From: Mucilaginibacter pankratovii
GTDB lineage: Bacteria > Bacteroidota > Bacteroidia > Sphingobacteriales > Sphingobacteriaceae
DNA: 64,000 nucleotides
Direction: 5' to 3'
Assembly: GCF_014773265.1 (NCBI RefSeq)
Contig: NZ_JACWMY010000001.1
Coordinates: 124,001-188,000 of the forward strand
The position numbers and the translations under genes are program-made. The notes below the pieces were generated by a model. That model saw only the letters and a list, made by a program, of their open reading frames with translations, did no database searches and was not told the DNA's origin. Below are positions 8,919-17,673 of the stretch, one piece after another; positions within the stretch are counted from its first letter, which is position 1, and the number at the start of each line of letters is the position of its first letter.

Positions 8919-11468
8919 ATGAATTGTAAAGACACTTTTAAGCGTTTCATTTTTATTGCATTTCTATTTGTAAGCACAACCTTAGCTGCCCAAAACACGG
9001 TAGTTAGCGGTGTTGTTACCGATGCCGGCACAAAAAAGCCGCTATCGTTTGTAACCGTGAGCTTCACCGGTAGCACCATTGGCACCAACACTAATGATGA
9101 TGGGCAATACCTCCTCCGTTCGGCCAAGCCTTATACGCAGCTAAAGATCACTTACCTGGGTTATAAAGATGCTGTAGTAACGGTAACCCCGGGCAAAGAG
9201 CAGGTACTCAATATAAAGCTATTCCCATCGGCCAAGCAGCTTAACGAGGTTACTATACAAGCCGCCAAACGGGCAAAATACACTAATAAAGAAAACCCCG
9301 CGGTAGAACTGATCCGCAAGGTTATAGCGAATAAAGAGAAGAACCGCCCCGAGGCCTACGATTACGTAGAGTACAAGGAGTACGATAAAATGCAGTTCTC
9401 GCTCAGCAACTTATCTGATAAAATATCCGAGAAGAAGTTTTTCCGTAAGTATAAGTTCATTTTCGAGAACAGGGATAGTACCAGTTATGCCGGCAAGTCG
9501 TTATTGCCAATTTATCTGGTTGAAAAACTATCGCAGGTATATTACCGCAAAAACCCCGAGAAAACCAAAGTGGTTGTGCTTGGCGAAAAGGGTGTTAACT
9601 TTGGTGCCGCGGTTGATAACGAAGGTGTTGGCCAGTACTTTAAACACCTTTACGAAAAGGTGGATATTTACACCAACAGCATTTACCTGCTGGGCCGCCA
9701 GTTTTTAAGCCCTATTGCTGATGCCGCCCCTACCTATTATAAGTTTTTTATTACAGATACCATCACTACCGAAAATAACACAAAACTGGTTAGGCTAAGC
9801 TTTACGCCGCGCAACACCAACGATGTGCTTTTTGAAGGCGATATATACATCACTTTGGATGGTAACTACGCCGTACAGCAAGCGGGGCTCACCATCAACA
9901 AAAACATCAACGTAAATTTTGTGCGCATGATGCACGTTGACCAGAGTTTTGAGCTGAACCCCGATGGGCGCTACCACCTCAGCAAAAGTAATACCTATGC
10001 CGATTTTGGGGTGACTGCCAAGCGAAAGGGCGGGCTATTTGGCATCCGTACCCTTACCTACAAAAACTATGTGGTAAACAAAGCACAGCCGGATATTTTA
10101 TACGCACCCGATATTAATTTAGAAGACGACGAGGTAAAGCACCGAAGCGAACAGTTTTGGGCGGAGAATCGCCTGGATACGCTTACCATGGCCGAATCTA
10201 AGGTTTATAAAAATATCGACAGCCTTACGCACATGGCCTCATTCAGGCGTACGGCAGACTTGGTTACCCTGTTACTTGCCGGCTATAAAGGCTTTGGTAA
10301 GTTTGAGGTTGGCCCGGCCAGTACTTTTTACAGCTTTAACCCTGTTGAAGGTTTAAGGTTGCGGGTCGGCGGTCGTACCACGGTAGATTTTAGCAAGCGC
10401 TGGTTTTTTGAAACCTATGGCGCCTATGGTTTTAAGGATGAAAAGTGGAAATATTTCTTCAGCGGTACCTACTCGTTAAATGCCAAAAGCGTTTACAAGT
10501 TCCCGCAGAATTTTATCCGTGCAAGCTTCCAGCGCGATACCAAAATACCCGGGCAGGAGCTGCAATTCATCTCAGAAGACAATATATTGCTATCGTTTAA
10601 ACGCGGCACCAGCGATAAGTATCTGTATACCGACCAGTATAAGATAGATTACGTACACGAGCTGGAGAACCACCTGTCGTTTAATTTTGGCGGGCGAAAA
10701 TGGGTGCAAACACCTGCAGGATCTCTATATCCTTTTGTGAACGGGCCAAGCAATATTTTTAACAACTTAACCACTACCGAACTTTCAGCCGGCATCAGGT
10801 ATGCGCCAAACGAGCAGTTTTACCAGGGTAAATTGTTCCGTGTCCCAATCATCAACAAGTACCCTATCCTGTCGTTAGATTTCACAGCCGGCTTGAAAAA
10901 CGTATTGGGCGGGCAATATAACTATCAGAAGATCCGCGCGCGTTTTGATAAACGCTTTTACATAGCACCCTTAGGTTTCTCCGATGTTACGGTAGAGGGC
11001 GGGCGTATTTTTGGGCAGGTGCCTTATCCATTGCTGGATATCCATCGCGCGAACCAAACCTATGCCTATGTGATCGACTCTTATAACTTAATGAACTTTT
11101 TAGAGTTTGTGAGCGATAAGTACGCCAGCGTTAACATCGACCAGCACTTCGGCGGTTTCTTTTTTAATAAAGTGCCTTTGTTAAAAAAACTAAAATGGCG
11201 CGAAACAGCTTCATTTAAAGCACTTTACGGGGGCTTAGCCGACCAGAATAATCCGGCACTTAGTTCATCGGTGTACCAGTTCCCTGTAGATAGTAAGGGC
11301 CTGCCTATCACTTATGCGCTCGGTAACAAGCCTTATATGGAAGCAAGTGTTGGTGTAGAAAACATTTTCAAGTTTGTAAGGGTTGACTTTGTTAAACGCT
11401 TATCATACTTAAACCATCCGGACATTGCGCCTTTTGGCGTGAGGGTTAAAATTAAGTTCGATTTTTAA
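8919..11468 (+). CDS. DUF5686 outer-membrane protein with N-terminal carboxypeptidase-regulatory-like domain
   Basis: Large predicted outer-membrane protein. The ATG at 8919 is chosen over a TTG at 8889 because it opens a normal signal peptide (FIFIAFLFVSTTLAAQ). Residues about 25-105 form a CarboxypepD_reg-like beta sandwich (VVSGVVTDAGTKKPLSFVTV); the rest is DUF5686, beta-rich and ending KIKFDF with the terminal Phe of outer-membrane barrels. It is 849 aa and has a full paralogue at 41544-44102. It begins the second lipid transcript and is only 34 bp from the CDP-alcohol phosphatidyltransferase gene, so a role in envelope lipid biology is plausible; no biochemical function can be read from sequence. 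Confidence 0.85.
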   Translation: MNCKDTFKRFIFIAFLFVSTTLAAQNTVVSGVVTDAGTKKPLSFVTVSFTGSTIGTNTNDDGQYLLRSAKPYTQLKITYLGYKDAVVTVTPGKEQVLNIKLFPSAKQLNEVTIQAAKRAKYTNKENPAVELIRKVIANKEKNRPEAYDYVEYKEYDKMQFSLSNLSDKISEKKFFRKYKFIFENRDSTSYAGKSLLPIYLVEKLSQVYYRKNPEKTKVVVLGEKGVNFGAAVDNEGVGQYFKHLYEKVDIYTNSIYLLGRQFLSPIADAAPTYYKFFITDTITTENNTKLVRLSFTPRNTNDVLFEGDIYITLDGNYAVQQAGLTINKNINVNFVRMMHVDQSFELNPDGRYHLSKSNTYADFGVTAKRKGGLFGIRTLTYKNYVVNKAQPDILYAPDINLEDDEVKHRSEQFWAENRLDTLTMAESKVYKNIDSLTHMASFRRTADLVTLLLAGYKGFGKFEVGPASTFYSFNPVEGLRLRVGGRTTVDFSKRWFFETYGAYGFKDEKWKYFFSGTYSLNAKSVYKFPQNFIRASFQRDTKIPGQELQFISEDNILLSFKRGTSDKYLYTDQYKIDYVHELENHLSFNFGGRKWVQTPAGSLYPFVNGPSNIFNNLTTTELSAGIRYAPNEQFYQGKLFRVPIINKYPILSLDFTAGLKNVLGGQYNYQKIRARFDKRFYIAPLGFSDVTVEGGRIFGQVPYPLLDIHRANQTYAYVIDSYNLMNFLEFVSDKYASVNIDQHFGGFFFNKVPLLKKLKWRETASFKALYGGLADQNNPALSSSVYQFPVDSKGLPITYALGNKPYMEASVGVENIFKFVRVDFVKRLSYLNHPDIAPFGVRVKIKFDF

Positions 11469-11502
11469 TTATTTGTAGGATTTTATTTATTTTTATTTTA
11501 TA

Positions 11503-12219
11503 ATGGAACAGCAAACATCAATACGTACAAGTTTACAGCTTGGTATATATAAAATCATTGATCCGTTTGTTAAGCTGCTGATAAAGCTTGGCTTAACCCC
11601 AAATGCCGTTACTTCTATCGGCTTTGTTTTAAACGTAGGCGTAGCTGCCATATTTATTATCGGCGGTGAAGACGGCGACCGTGCCGACCTTACTTACATT
11701 GGCTGGGCAGGTGGCCTGATTTTGTTTGCTGGCCTGTTTGATATGCTCGACGGCCAGGTGGCTCGCTTAGGTAACATGAAATCGGTTTTTGGCGCCCTGT
11801 ATGATTCCGTGCTCGATCGTTATAGCGAACTCATTATGTTCCTTGGCATTTGTTACTACCTGGTGGCCCACCACTATTTCTTAAGCTCAATATTTGCTTT
11901 TATAGCCCTTATAGGCTCTATGATGGTAAGCTACGTACGCGCCCGTGCCGAAGGCCTTGGTGTGGAATGTAAAGGCGGCTTAATGCAAAGGCCAGAGCGT
12001 GTGATCACCATAGCGGTTTTTGCTATTGCCTGTGGCGTGGCATCAAACTACATAGGCGGCGATTACAAATTGTGGATCCCGGGCATCCGCTTCCATGTCT
12101 TCGAAACCATGTCTATCTTCACCTTCCCTATCGCTATACTTGCGGTATTAACAAACTTAACAGCATTTAAGCGACTGGTAGATGCCAAGAAAGCACTGTC
12201 AGAAAATGATCATGAATAA
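11503..12219 (+). CDS. CDP-alcohol phosphatidyltransferase, probable phosphatidylinositol-phosphate synthase
   Basis: Integral-membrane enzyme transferring a phosphatidyl group from CDP-diacylglycerol to an alcohol. The 238-aa protein carries the complete family signature with the four metal-binding aspartates D80, D83, D101 and D105 in DMLDGQVARLG and GALYDSVLD, and about six hydrophobic segments. With inositol-3-phosphate synthase upstream and an AUR1-like enzyme downstream, inositol phosphate is the likely acceptor, as in the Bacteroides thetaiotaomicron inositol-lipid cluster. The acceptor is inferred; other CDP-alcohol transferases share the motif. The next gene overlaps its 3' end. Confidence 0.88.
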   Translation: MEQQTSIRTSLQLGIYKIIDPFVKLLIKLGLTPNAVTSIGFVLNVGVAAIFIIGGEDGDRADLTYIGWAGGLILFAGLFDMLDGQVARLGNMKSVFGALYDSVLDRYSELIMFLGICYYLVAHHYFLSSIFAFIALIGSMMVSYVRARAEGLGVECKGGLMQRPERVITIAVFAIACGVASNYIGGDYKLWIPGIRFHVFETMSIFTFPIAILAVLTNLTAFKRLVDAKKALSENDHE

Positions 12220-12817
12220 TACTTCTTCGCTTAGGTTTCCGTTAATTTTATTGACATTTATTATTTTTGCATTGCCGGTAAAAGCGGTGGTAACCCATGG
12301 CGTACATTTGAGTGTTAACGATTCTGCCCGCAGGAGACCGGTTGATGCCTCAGTATTTCCGGTGCCACCGGCCAATGCCAACACTATGTTTTACCTGCAG
12401 CGTACCACTAATACGGCTACGCTGATGTACGAGCTAAACATTGACAAGGATACCGGCAAGCCCGATACCGATGACCCTATGCACGTTTATTGGATACGGT
12501 ATAACGAAAAAGGGCAAAAAGAGGAGTTAAATTATATTCAACGAAAATTCGCATATGGTTTAAGCCAAAAATCGCTGGGGAATGATAAGTATGATATCAG
12601 ATTTGTGTCATACAAAAAATTTCCGCTCACCCTGATGAAGGCGGCTGACGGAAAATATCATATCTTCGCAACTGTATCGCAAAAATTAATGGCGTTGCGG
12701 AGTATATTTATTAAAATAGAGGGAGGTTCTTTTTGGTTGCCAAATATTGTGCATGTGGAAATGAAAGGAACAGACCCGGCAACAGGAAAAGAATTTACAG
12801 AACGGTTTAAACCCTGA
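12212..12817 (+). CDS. DUF4833 domain protein in the inositol-lipid operon
   Basis: A 201-aa exported protein. The start is taken at the ATG at 12212 (12206 is also possible), both overlapping the 3' end of the preceding gene, which suggests translational coupling. A signal peptide of about 24 residues (FPLILLTFIIFALPVKA) precedes a beta-rich domain with NTMFYLQRTTNTATLMYEL, MHVYWIRY and LPNIVHVEMKGTDPATGKEF, the DUF4833 pattern. Its activity is unknown. Its fixed place between the phosphatidyltransferase and the sphingolipid hydroxylase/AUR1 genes suggests periplasmic handling of an inositol-lipid intermediate (inference). Confidence 0.75.
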   Translation: MNNTSSLRFPLILLTFIIFALPVKAVVTHGVHLSVNDSARRRPVDASVFPVPPANANTMFYLQRTTNTATLMYELNIDKDTGKPDTDDPMHVYWIRYNEKGQKEELNYIQRKFAYGLSQKSLGNDKYDIRFVSYKKFPLTLMKAADGKYHIFATVSQKLMALRSIFIKIEGGSFWLPNIVHVEMKGTDPATGKEFTERFKP

Positions 12818-12822
12818 GTTTT

Positions 12823-13449
12823 ATGGCGAAAAATTTTGTTTCTAACTCGCAGGAATCTGTGAGGATGTTTAAGAGTAGTTTTTTAGAGAGTTTATCAAAG
12901 GTGCATTTTTTTGTACCTATTATAATTTTTGTACCCGTTATTTTGGTTTCCAGCTATTTTGCTTACGATAAGCAAATCGGTGCTTTTAACTATATCTGGT
13001 TATTTTTGTTCGGGCTTCTCATCTGGACGCTTACCGAATACGTTATGCACCGCTTTGTGTTCCATTTTGTGCCAAAACAGGCATGGGCGCTGCGTTTACA
13101 CTTTATTTTCCACGGTGTACACCACGATTACCCCAGCGACGCAAAACGTTTGGTAATGCCCCCATCGGCCAGTATACCATTGGCTACCGGCTTTTACTTT
13201 TTGTTTAATGCCCTGTTACCAGCAAACTATATATTCGGTTTTTTCCCGGGCTTTATCTTAGGGTACCTGGTGTACGATATATCGCACTATGCTATACACC
13301 ACTTTAACTTTAAAGGTGCCTTTTGGAAAAGCATCAAACAACACCATATGCTACACCACTACCAGGATCCTACCAAAGGTTATGGTGTAAGCTCTCCCCT
13401 GTGGGACAAAATTTTTAATTCAGATTTTATTAAGAAGCAGAATGGCTGA
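12823..13449 (+). CDS. Fatty acid hydroxylase superfamily protein, candidate ceramide 2-hydroxylase
   Basis: Integral-membrane di-iron oxygenase of 208 aa with the histidine-box set of the Scs7/FA2H and sterol-desaturase family: HRFVFH, HFIFHGVHHDYP, HYAIHHF and HHMLHHYQDP, flanked by four hydrophobic segments. The compact length fits bacterial members lacking the cytochrome b5 domain of yeast Scs7. It starts 5 bp after DUF4833 and overlaps the AUR1-like gene by 8 bp. The sphingolipid setting suggests alpha-hydroxylation of the ceramide acyl chain, which would fit the 2-hydroxy ceramides known in Sphingobacteriaceae. Substrate is inferred. Confidence 0.85.
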   Translation: MAKNFVSNSQESVRMFKSSFLESLSKVHFFVPIIIFVPVILVSSYFAYDKQIGAFNYIWLFLFGLLIWTLTEYVMHRFVFHFVPKQAWALRLHFIFHGVHHDYPSDAKRLVMPPSASIPLATGFYFLFNALLPANYIFGFFPGFILGYLVYDISHYAIHHFNFKGAFWKSIKQHHMLHHYQDPTKGYGVSSPLWDKIFNSDFIKKQNG

Positions 13450-14380
13450 TGCTGTTAATGACAGCATCAAGATCAATCCAAAAAGTATAAGTATTGTATC
13501 TGGGCTGTCGCTATTATACTTATTTATTTCGTACTTGCTACTTGGCTTTAAATCTGATCAGCTGGTTTTAGTTGGCATTTTTAACGTACTTTTTTACGCG
13601 TCGGTAGTTACTCGTAAATTCATCCTGGGCTTTTCGATATTCATCGTTTACTGGATAATTTTCGACTACATGAAGGCCTTCCCCAACTACTACTACAAGG
13701 ATGTAGCTATAGGTGGCTTATATAACCTGGAGAAAAGCATCTTCGGTATCCGGCACAACAATGCCCTGTTAACACCAAACGAATACCTGCTTTTAAAAAG
13801 CAACACCGTAATGGATATTTTTGCCGGGGCCTTTTACCTCTGCTGGATCCCTGTTCCGCTGGGTTTTGCAGCCTACCTCTTCTTTAAAAACAAAGAGCAA
13901 TTTTTATATTTTTCGTTAACCTTTGTGGTGGTTAACCTGCTTGGTTTTGTGGTGTACTACGCCTACCCCGCTGCACCGCCCTGGTACATACAGGTACATG
14001 GCTTCAACTTCCACCCCTTAACACAGGGTAATACCGCGGGGCTTGCCAGGTTTGATAAATATTTTAACGTAACCATATTTAAATCCATATACGCCAAGGG
14101 ATCAAACGTTTTTGCGGCTATGCCATCGCTGCATTCCTCCTACCCGGTTATTGTGGTTTATTATGGCATCAAAAATAAGCTGGGCTTTATCAACTTATTT
14201 TTTATTACCGTAACGGTTGGGATATGGTTTACCGCGGTTTATGCCAGCCACCATTACATATTAGATGTATTGGCCGGCATATTATGCGCTACGCTTGGTA
14301 TTTTACTATTCAATATTATCTTGGCGTCTTCGAATCTGCTAAAAAGGTCACTTCTTCGCTACGAAAAAATCATTCAGTAG
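13442..14380 (+). CDS. PAP2/AUR1-like inositol phosphorylceramide synthase candidate
   Basis: A 312-aa multi-pass membrane protein of the PAP2 superfamily. The catalytic motifs are AMPSLHSSYP with H231 and ASHHYILDVLAG with H271 and D275, as in fungal Aur1, and there are six or more hydrophobic helices. The family transfers an inositol phosphate headgroup from a phosphatidylinositol-type donor to ceramide. Overlap with the hydroxylase gene and the upstream MIPS and phosphatidyltransferase genes support IPC synthase over a generic lipid phosphatase. It is the last gene of the operon, followed by a terminator at 14429. Confidence 0.82.
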   Translation: MADAVNDSIKINPKSISIVSGLSLLYLFISYLLLGFKSDQLVLVGIFNVLFYASVVTRKFILGFSIFIVYWIIFDYMKAFPNYYYKDVAIGGLYNLEKSIFGIRHNNALLTPNEYLLLKSNTVMDIFAGAFYLCWIPVPLGFAAYLFFKNKEQFLYFSLTFVVVNLLGFVVYYAYPAAPPWYIQVHGFNFHPLTQGNTAGLARFDKYFNVTIFKSIYAKGSNVFAAMPSLHSSYPVIVVYYGIKNKLGFINLFFITVTVGIWFTAVYASHHYILDVLAGILCATLGILLFNIILASSNLLKRSLLRYEKIIQ

Positions 14381-14428
14381 AATAAACTGCTGTTTATGTA
14401 CTGTATTAACTACTAATATTTAATATTA

Positions 14429-14463
14429 TTTATTAGCTGTAGGCCGTAGCTAATAAATTTTTG
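14429..14463 (+). terminator. Intrinsic terminator of the inositol-sphingolipid operon
   Basis: TTTATTAGCT and AGCTAATAAA form a perfect 10-bp stem around a 9-nt loop, followed by TTTTTG. Confidence 0.9.
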
Positions 14464-14603
14464 TCCATTTTTGCTTTACATATCAGCGGGTTACGCAATA
14501 ACCGTTAAAAAAGCTCATTTGCGCATCGGAACAAATACATTCCGGCGAATTTGGGCATATAATTTGAATACGGTTTTATACACTATCAGATACAAGCATC
14601 CGG

Positions 14604-15380
14604 ATGAAGAAACTTCTTATCCTTACCCTTTTAATATTAGCAGGAGTTAAACTACAGGCCGCCGCAAGCGACCTCGACAGCCTTAAACAAAAGCTGCAGT
14701 TGATCACCAATGATTCGCTAAAGGCCCCTGTATACACCGAAATTGCCGGCGTATACTTAAAATACGACACCATATCTAACAGGCGTAGAAAACTCTATTA
14801 TCAAACCGAAGCCTTAAATTATACCATGATGGCCCTGCACCTGTATAGCCGTTACAGTGATTCGACCGGGTTACGGGTAAGCTTTGACAATTTGGCTAAA
14901 GTTTACGCGTCGCAACGGAAATTCAGCCAGGCTAAATGGTTCATCCTCCAATCCAATAATATATCGCGCATAAAAAACGATATCCCGAATGTGATATCAT
15001 CGCTTATTAAGCTATCTACAGTAAAAATGGAGATAAAGGACTATAAGCTTGCCATGCGCGATCTGAACGAAGCCCTAAGCCTCTCCATTACGAACAAAAT
15101 ACCTCAACTGGAGGCAGCGGTGCAGAAAAACTTCGGTTATTTATACAACCGGATGGACAACCCTGCTAAAGGAGCCGTTGCCTTAAAACGTGCTGATACT
15201 ATCCTCGACAGCATAAAAGCAAAGGAAGCCGCAACTATGCTTGCTATTGAAAAATTTGCGCGTGATACTATACCCGCTAAAAAGATAGACTCTGCCACGA
15301 AAAAAAAATTAGCGGTAGCAATGAAGAAACCGGTGAAAGCCAAAAAGGCTCCTTCCAAAAAAATAGTGGCCGCATTGTAG
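14604..15380 (+). CDS. TPR-like periplasmic/membrane protein, probably frameshifted before its C-terminal TM helix
   Basis: A 258-aa product with a signal peptide (LLILTLLILAGVKLQA) followed by helical tetratricopeptide-like repeats (about residues 35-200: SFDNLAKVYASQRKFSQAKW, LAMRDLNEALSLS, KNFGYLYNRMDNPAKGA) and a Lys/Ala-rich tail. The frame ends at TAG 15378-15380, just after a run of seven A at 15357-15363. In the -1 frame the sequence continues without a stop to TAA at 15440-15442 and encodes VVLSIPILIILSVIFYLK plus a KRKK-type basic tail, a normal membrane anchor. Either an indel or ribosomal slippage in the A-run would give a protein of about 279 aa. Function unknown; no operon partner is obvious. 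Confidence 0.7.
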   Translation: MKKLLILTLLILAGVKLQAAASDLDSLKQKLQLITNDSLKAPVYTEIAGVYLKYDTISNRRRKLYYQTEALNYTMMALHLYSRYSDSTGLRVSFDNLAKVYASQRKFSQAKWFILQSNNISRIKNDIPNVISSLIKLSTVKMEIKDYKLAMRDLNEALSLSITNKIPQLEAAVQKNFGYLYNRMDNPAKGAVALKRADTILDSIKAKEAATMLAIEKFARDTIPAKKIDSATKKKLAVAMKKPVKAKKAPSKKIVAAL

Positions 15381-15498
15381 TTCTCAGCATCCCAATACTC
15401 ATTATCCTATCCGTAATTTTCTATTTAAAGCGTAAAAAATAACCCGCTTAGTTTAGCGTTAACTAAACCAGGGTGGCAAATGCCTGTCTATAACATTG

Positions 15499-16071
15499 AT
15501 GAGAAAATACATCTTTAGCGCTGTTTTATTGGTATCTGTATTGGCGGTATTTGGTTTTACCGTCGCGCAGCCGGATGATAGCGCTAATTTTAGACAGGAG
15601 TTTTTACGGCTGATTAATAAAACGCGTACCAAGGGTTGCAATTGTGGCAATAAGTGGTATCCGCCTGCTGCACCAATAGTGTGGAACGATAACCTTGAAA
15701 AAGCCGCACAGGGTCATGCAGATGATATGTACAACCGCGATTACTTCAGTCACACCAGTAAGGATGGCCGCAGTATGAGCGATCGTATTGTGTTTGCAGG
15801 ATATTACTTTAAAGGTTACAAAAGCTTTATGGTGGGCGAAAACATAGCTATGGGCCAAAGCAGTATTGCCGAGGTGATGACAGGCTGGTTTAAAAGCGAA
15901 GGCCATTGCCAAAACCTGATGAACCCCGGCTTTAAAGATGTTGGTGTAGCCGAAAACAACCATTACTGGGTGCAGGATTTCGGCGGGCGTGTTTCCTTCT
16001 CGCCCGAACAGCGGAAACTAATAAAAGAAGGTAAGTACAGGCTTGTTCAAAAAGAAGTGGAAAACCACTAA
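15499..16071 (+). CDS. CAP (SCP/PR-1) domain protein
   Basis: Secreted 190-aa protein with a signal peptide (FSAVLLVSVLAVFGFTVA) and one CAP domain covering most of the rest. The family motifs are HADDMYNRDYFSHTSKDG (CAP cavity His and Glu/Asp region), VGENIAMGQ and GHCQNLMNPGFKDVGV. The ATG at 15499 is preferred to a TTG one codon earlier. Bacterial CAP proteins are extracytoplasmic and mostly of unknown activity. The stop overlaps the convergent DUF1456 gene by 4 bp. Confidence 0.88.
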   Translation: MRKYIFSAVLLVSVLAVFGFTVAQPDDSANFRQEFLRLINKTRTKGCNCGNKWYPPAAPIVWNDNLEKAAQGHADDMYNRDYFSHTSKDGRSMSDRIVFAGYYFKGYKSFMVGENIAMGQSSIAEVMTGWFKSEGHCQNLMNPGFKDVGVAENNHYWVQDFGGRVSFSPEQRKLIKEGKYRLVQKEVENH

Positions 16072-16352
16072 GCTTTATCTTCCTTAGGTTTTACGTCGTT
16101 TGCTTTTTCCCCGACAGTTTTTTCGCGGTTATCGGGCCTTGGGCCGCGTTTATATATCACCAATCCGTTTAAAAAATTGCGCAGCAGCTGGTCTTTACAA
16201 GGCTGAAAATTGGGGTGATCGTCCGCCCGGAAAATGGCACTCAGCTCGGTTTTGGTGGTGCGGAAATTAGCGAGCTTTAATATCTCAATAATATCATCAT
16301 CGCGCAGCGATAATGCTACACGTAGTTTTTTCATTACATCATTATTACTCAT
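16068..16352 (-). CDS. DUF1456 family protein (YehS-like)
   Basis: A 94-aa protein with one DUF1456 repeat: MSNNDVMKKLRVAL, followed by IIEILKLANF and LLRNFLNGLVIYKRGPRP. E. coli YehS has two such repeats, so this is the short one-and-a-half-unit Bacteroidota form with a charged tail. It starts 12 bp after fabF and is probably co-transcribed with it. No function is established for the family. Confidence 0.82.
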   Translation of the reverse strand: MSNNDVMKKLRVALSLRDDDIIEILKLANFRTTKTELSAIFRADDHPNFQPCKDQLLRNFLNGLVIYKRGPRPDNREKTVGEKANDVKPKEDKA

Positions 16353-16364
16353 AATTTCTACTGT

Positions 16365-17603
16365 TTAAATCTTTTTAAATATTACTACACCATTGTGGCC
16401 GCCAAAGCCAAAGGTATTGCTTAAAGCCGCATCTATGTTCTTTTCTACAGCGCCGTTGATCACAATATTCAGCCCTTTTGGTATTTCCGGGTCGATATTT
16501 TGGGTGTTGATGGTCGGCGGTACAATGCCGTCGATGATCGCTTTTACAGCGATGATAGCTTCTACCGCACCTGCCGCGCCTAATAAGTGGCCGGTTACAG
16601 ACTTGGTTGCACTGATATGCAGGTCCTCCTGTCCGTCGAACACGGCTTTTATGGCCCTTGCTTCGCTGATATCACCAACCGGGGTTGAGGTGGCATGGGC
16701 ATTTACAAAGCCGATATCAGATGGGTTTAAACCCGCATCTTCCAGAGCCAGTTGCATCGCACGGATGGCGCCTTTACCTTCAGGGTGAGTAGCGGTAATG
16801 TGATAAGCGTCTGAAGTCATGGCGGCGCCACCTACTTCACAGTATATATGCGCACCTCGTGCTTTAGCATGTTCGTATTCTTCCAAAACCAAAACACCGG
16901 CACCCTCTCCCATTACAAAACCGTCGCGCTCCACATCGAATGGACGGGATGCTTTGGTTGGCTCGGCGTTGCGGGTTGATAAGGCTTTTAACGAATTATA
17001 ACCGCCGATAGAGGCTTCGCTGATAGGCGCGTCAGATCCGCCGGTTATGATAATTTTAGCTTTGCCGAACTTGATATAGTTAAAGGCATCCATTATGGCG
17101 GTGTTGGCACTTGCACAGGCAGATGCCGTAGAAAAGTTAACCCCCATAAAGCCAAACTTAATGGATATTAACCCGGCTGCCATATTCACCAATGTTTTGG
17201 GAATAAAGAATGGGTTAAAGTGTGGCTCGAAGCCACCGGCGGCAAACTCCTTGTACTGATGCTCAAAAGTATCCATCCCGCCCTGCGCGGTACCGAAGAT
17301 CACCCCTATATCAAAAGGTGAAATAGTATTCATATCAAACCCCGAATCGGCAATGGCCTGCCCGGCGGCTATCAGCGCGTATTGGGTATAAAGATCGCTA
17401 CGCTTTATTTCATTTCTATCGAGGTATTCGGCGGCATTAAAATCTGCTATCTGGGTAGCAAAATGTGTTTTAAACTTATCGGCGTTAAACCGGGTAATAG
17501 CTTTTGCGGGGCTGTTGCCCTCCACTATGTTATTCCAAAACCCGGCGATATCCATTCCTGTAGCGGAAACAACACCCATGCCGGTTACTACAACTCTTTT
17601 CAT
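16365..17603 (-). CDS. fabF: 3-oxoacyl-ACP synthase II (beta-ketoacyl-ACP synthase)
   Basis: Condensing enzyme of type II fatty acid synthesis. The start is set at 17603 (MKRVVVTGMGVVSATG), which matches the family N-terminus; an upstream in-frame start would add 11 unrelated residues. The 412-aa protein has the catalytic Cys163 in TASACASAN and the two active-site histidines in VNAHATSTPVGD and KSVTGHLLGAAGA, plus the C-terminal NTFGFGGHNGVVIF. No acpP is adjacent, unlike many fabF genes, so this may be an accessory copy; DUF1456 follows after 12 bp. Confidence 0.93.
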   Translation of the reverse strand: MKRVVVTGMGVVSATGMDIAGFWNNIVEGNSPAKAITRFNADKFKTHFATQIADFNAAEYLDRNEIKRSDLYTQYALIAAGQAIADSGFDMNTISPFDIGVIFGTAQGGMDTFEHQYKEFAAGGFEPHFNPFFIPKTLVNMAAGLISIKFGFMGVNFSTASACASANTAIMDAFNYIKFGKAKIIITGGSDAPISEASIGGYNSLKALSTRNAEPTKASRPFDVERDGFVMGEGAGVLVLEEYEHAKARGAHIYCEVGGAAMTSDAYHITATHPEGKGAIRAMQLALEDAGLNPSDIGFVNAHATSTPVGDISEARAIKAVFDGQEDLHISATKSVTGHLLGAAGAVEAIIAVKAIIDGIVPPTINTQNIDPEIPKGLNIVINGAVEKNIDAALSNTFGFGGHNGVVIFKKI

Positions 17604-17633
17604 TAATATAAAACCGTTTAAATTACGGCAGCG

Positions 17634-17641
17634 CAAAAGTA
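17634..17641 (-). promoter_or_regulatory. -7 promoter box upstream of fabF
   Basis: On the minus strand TACTTTTG fits TAnnTTTG and lies about 31 bp before the fabF ATG. The upstream A/T tract has no clear TTG box, so confidence is moderate. Confidence 0.45.
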
Positions 17642-17673
17642 CTACAGTAAAGTTTATTTTTTTGTAAAATTTT

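Noticed and set aside
15448..15472. Small hairpin GTTTAG/CTAAAC as terminator of the TPR gene
   Set aside because: The stem is only 6 bp and no T-run follows.
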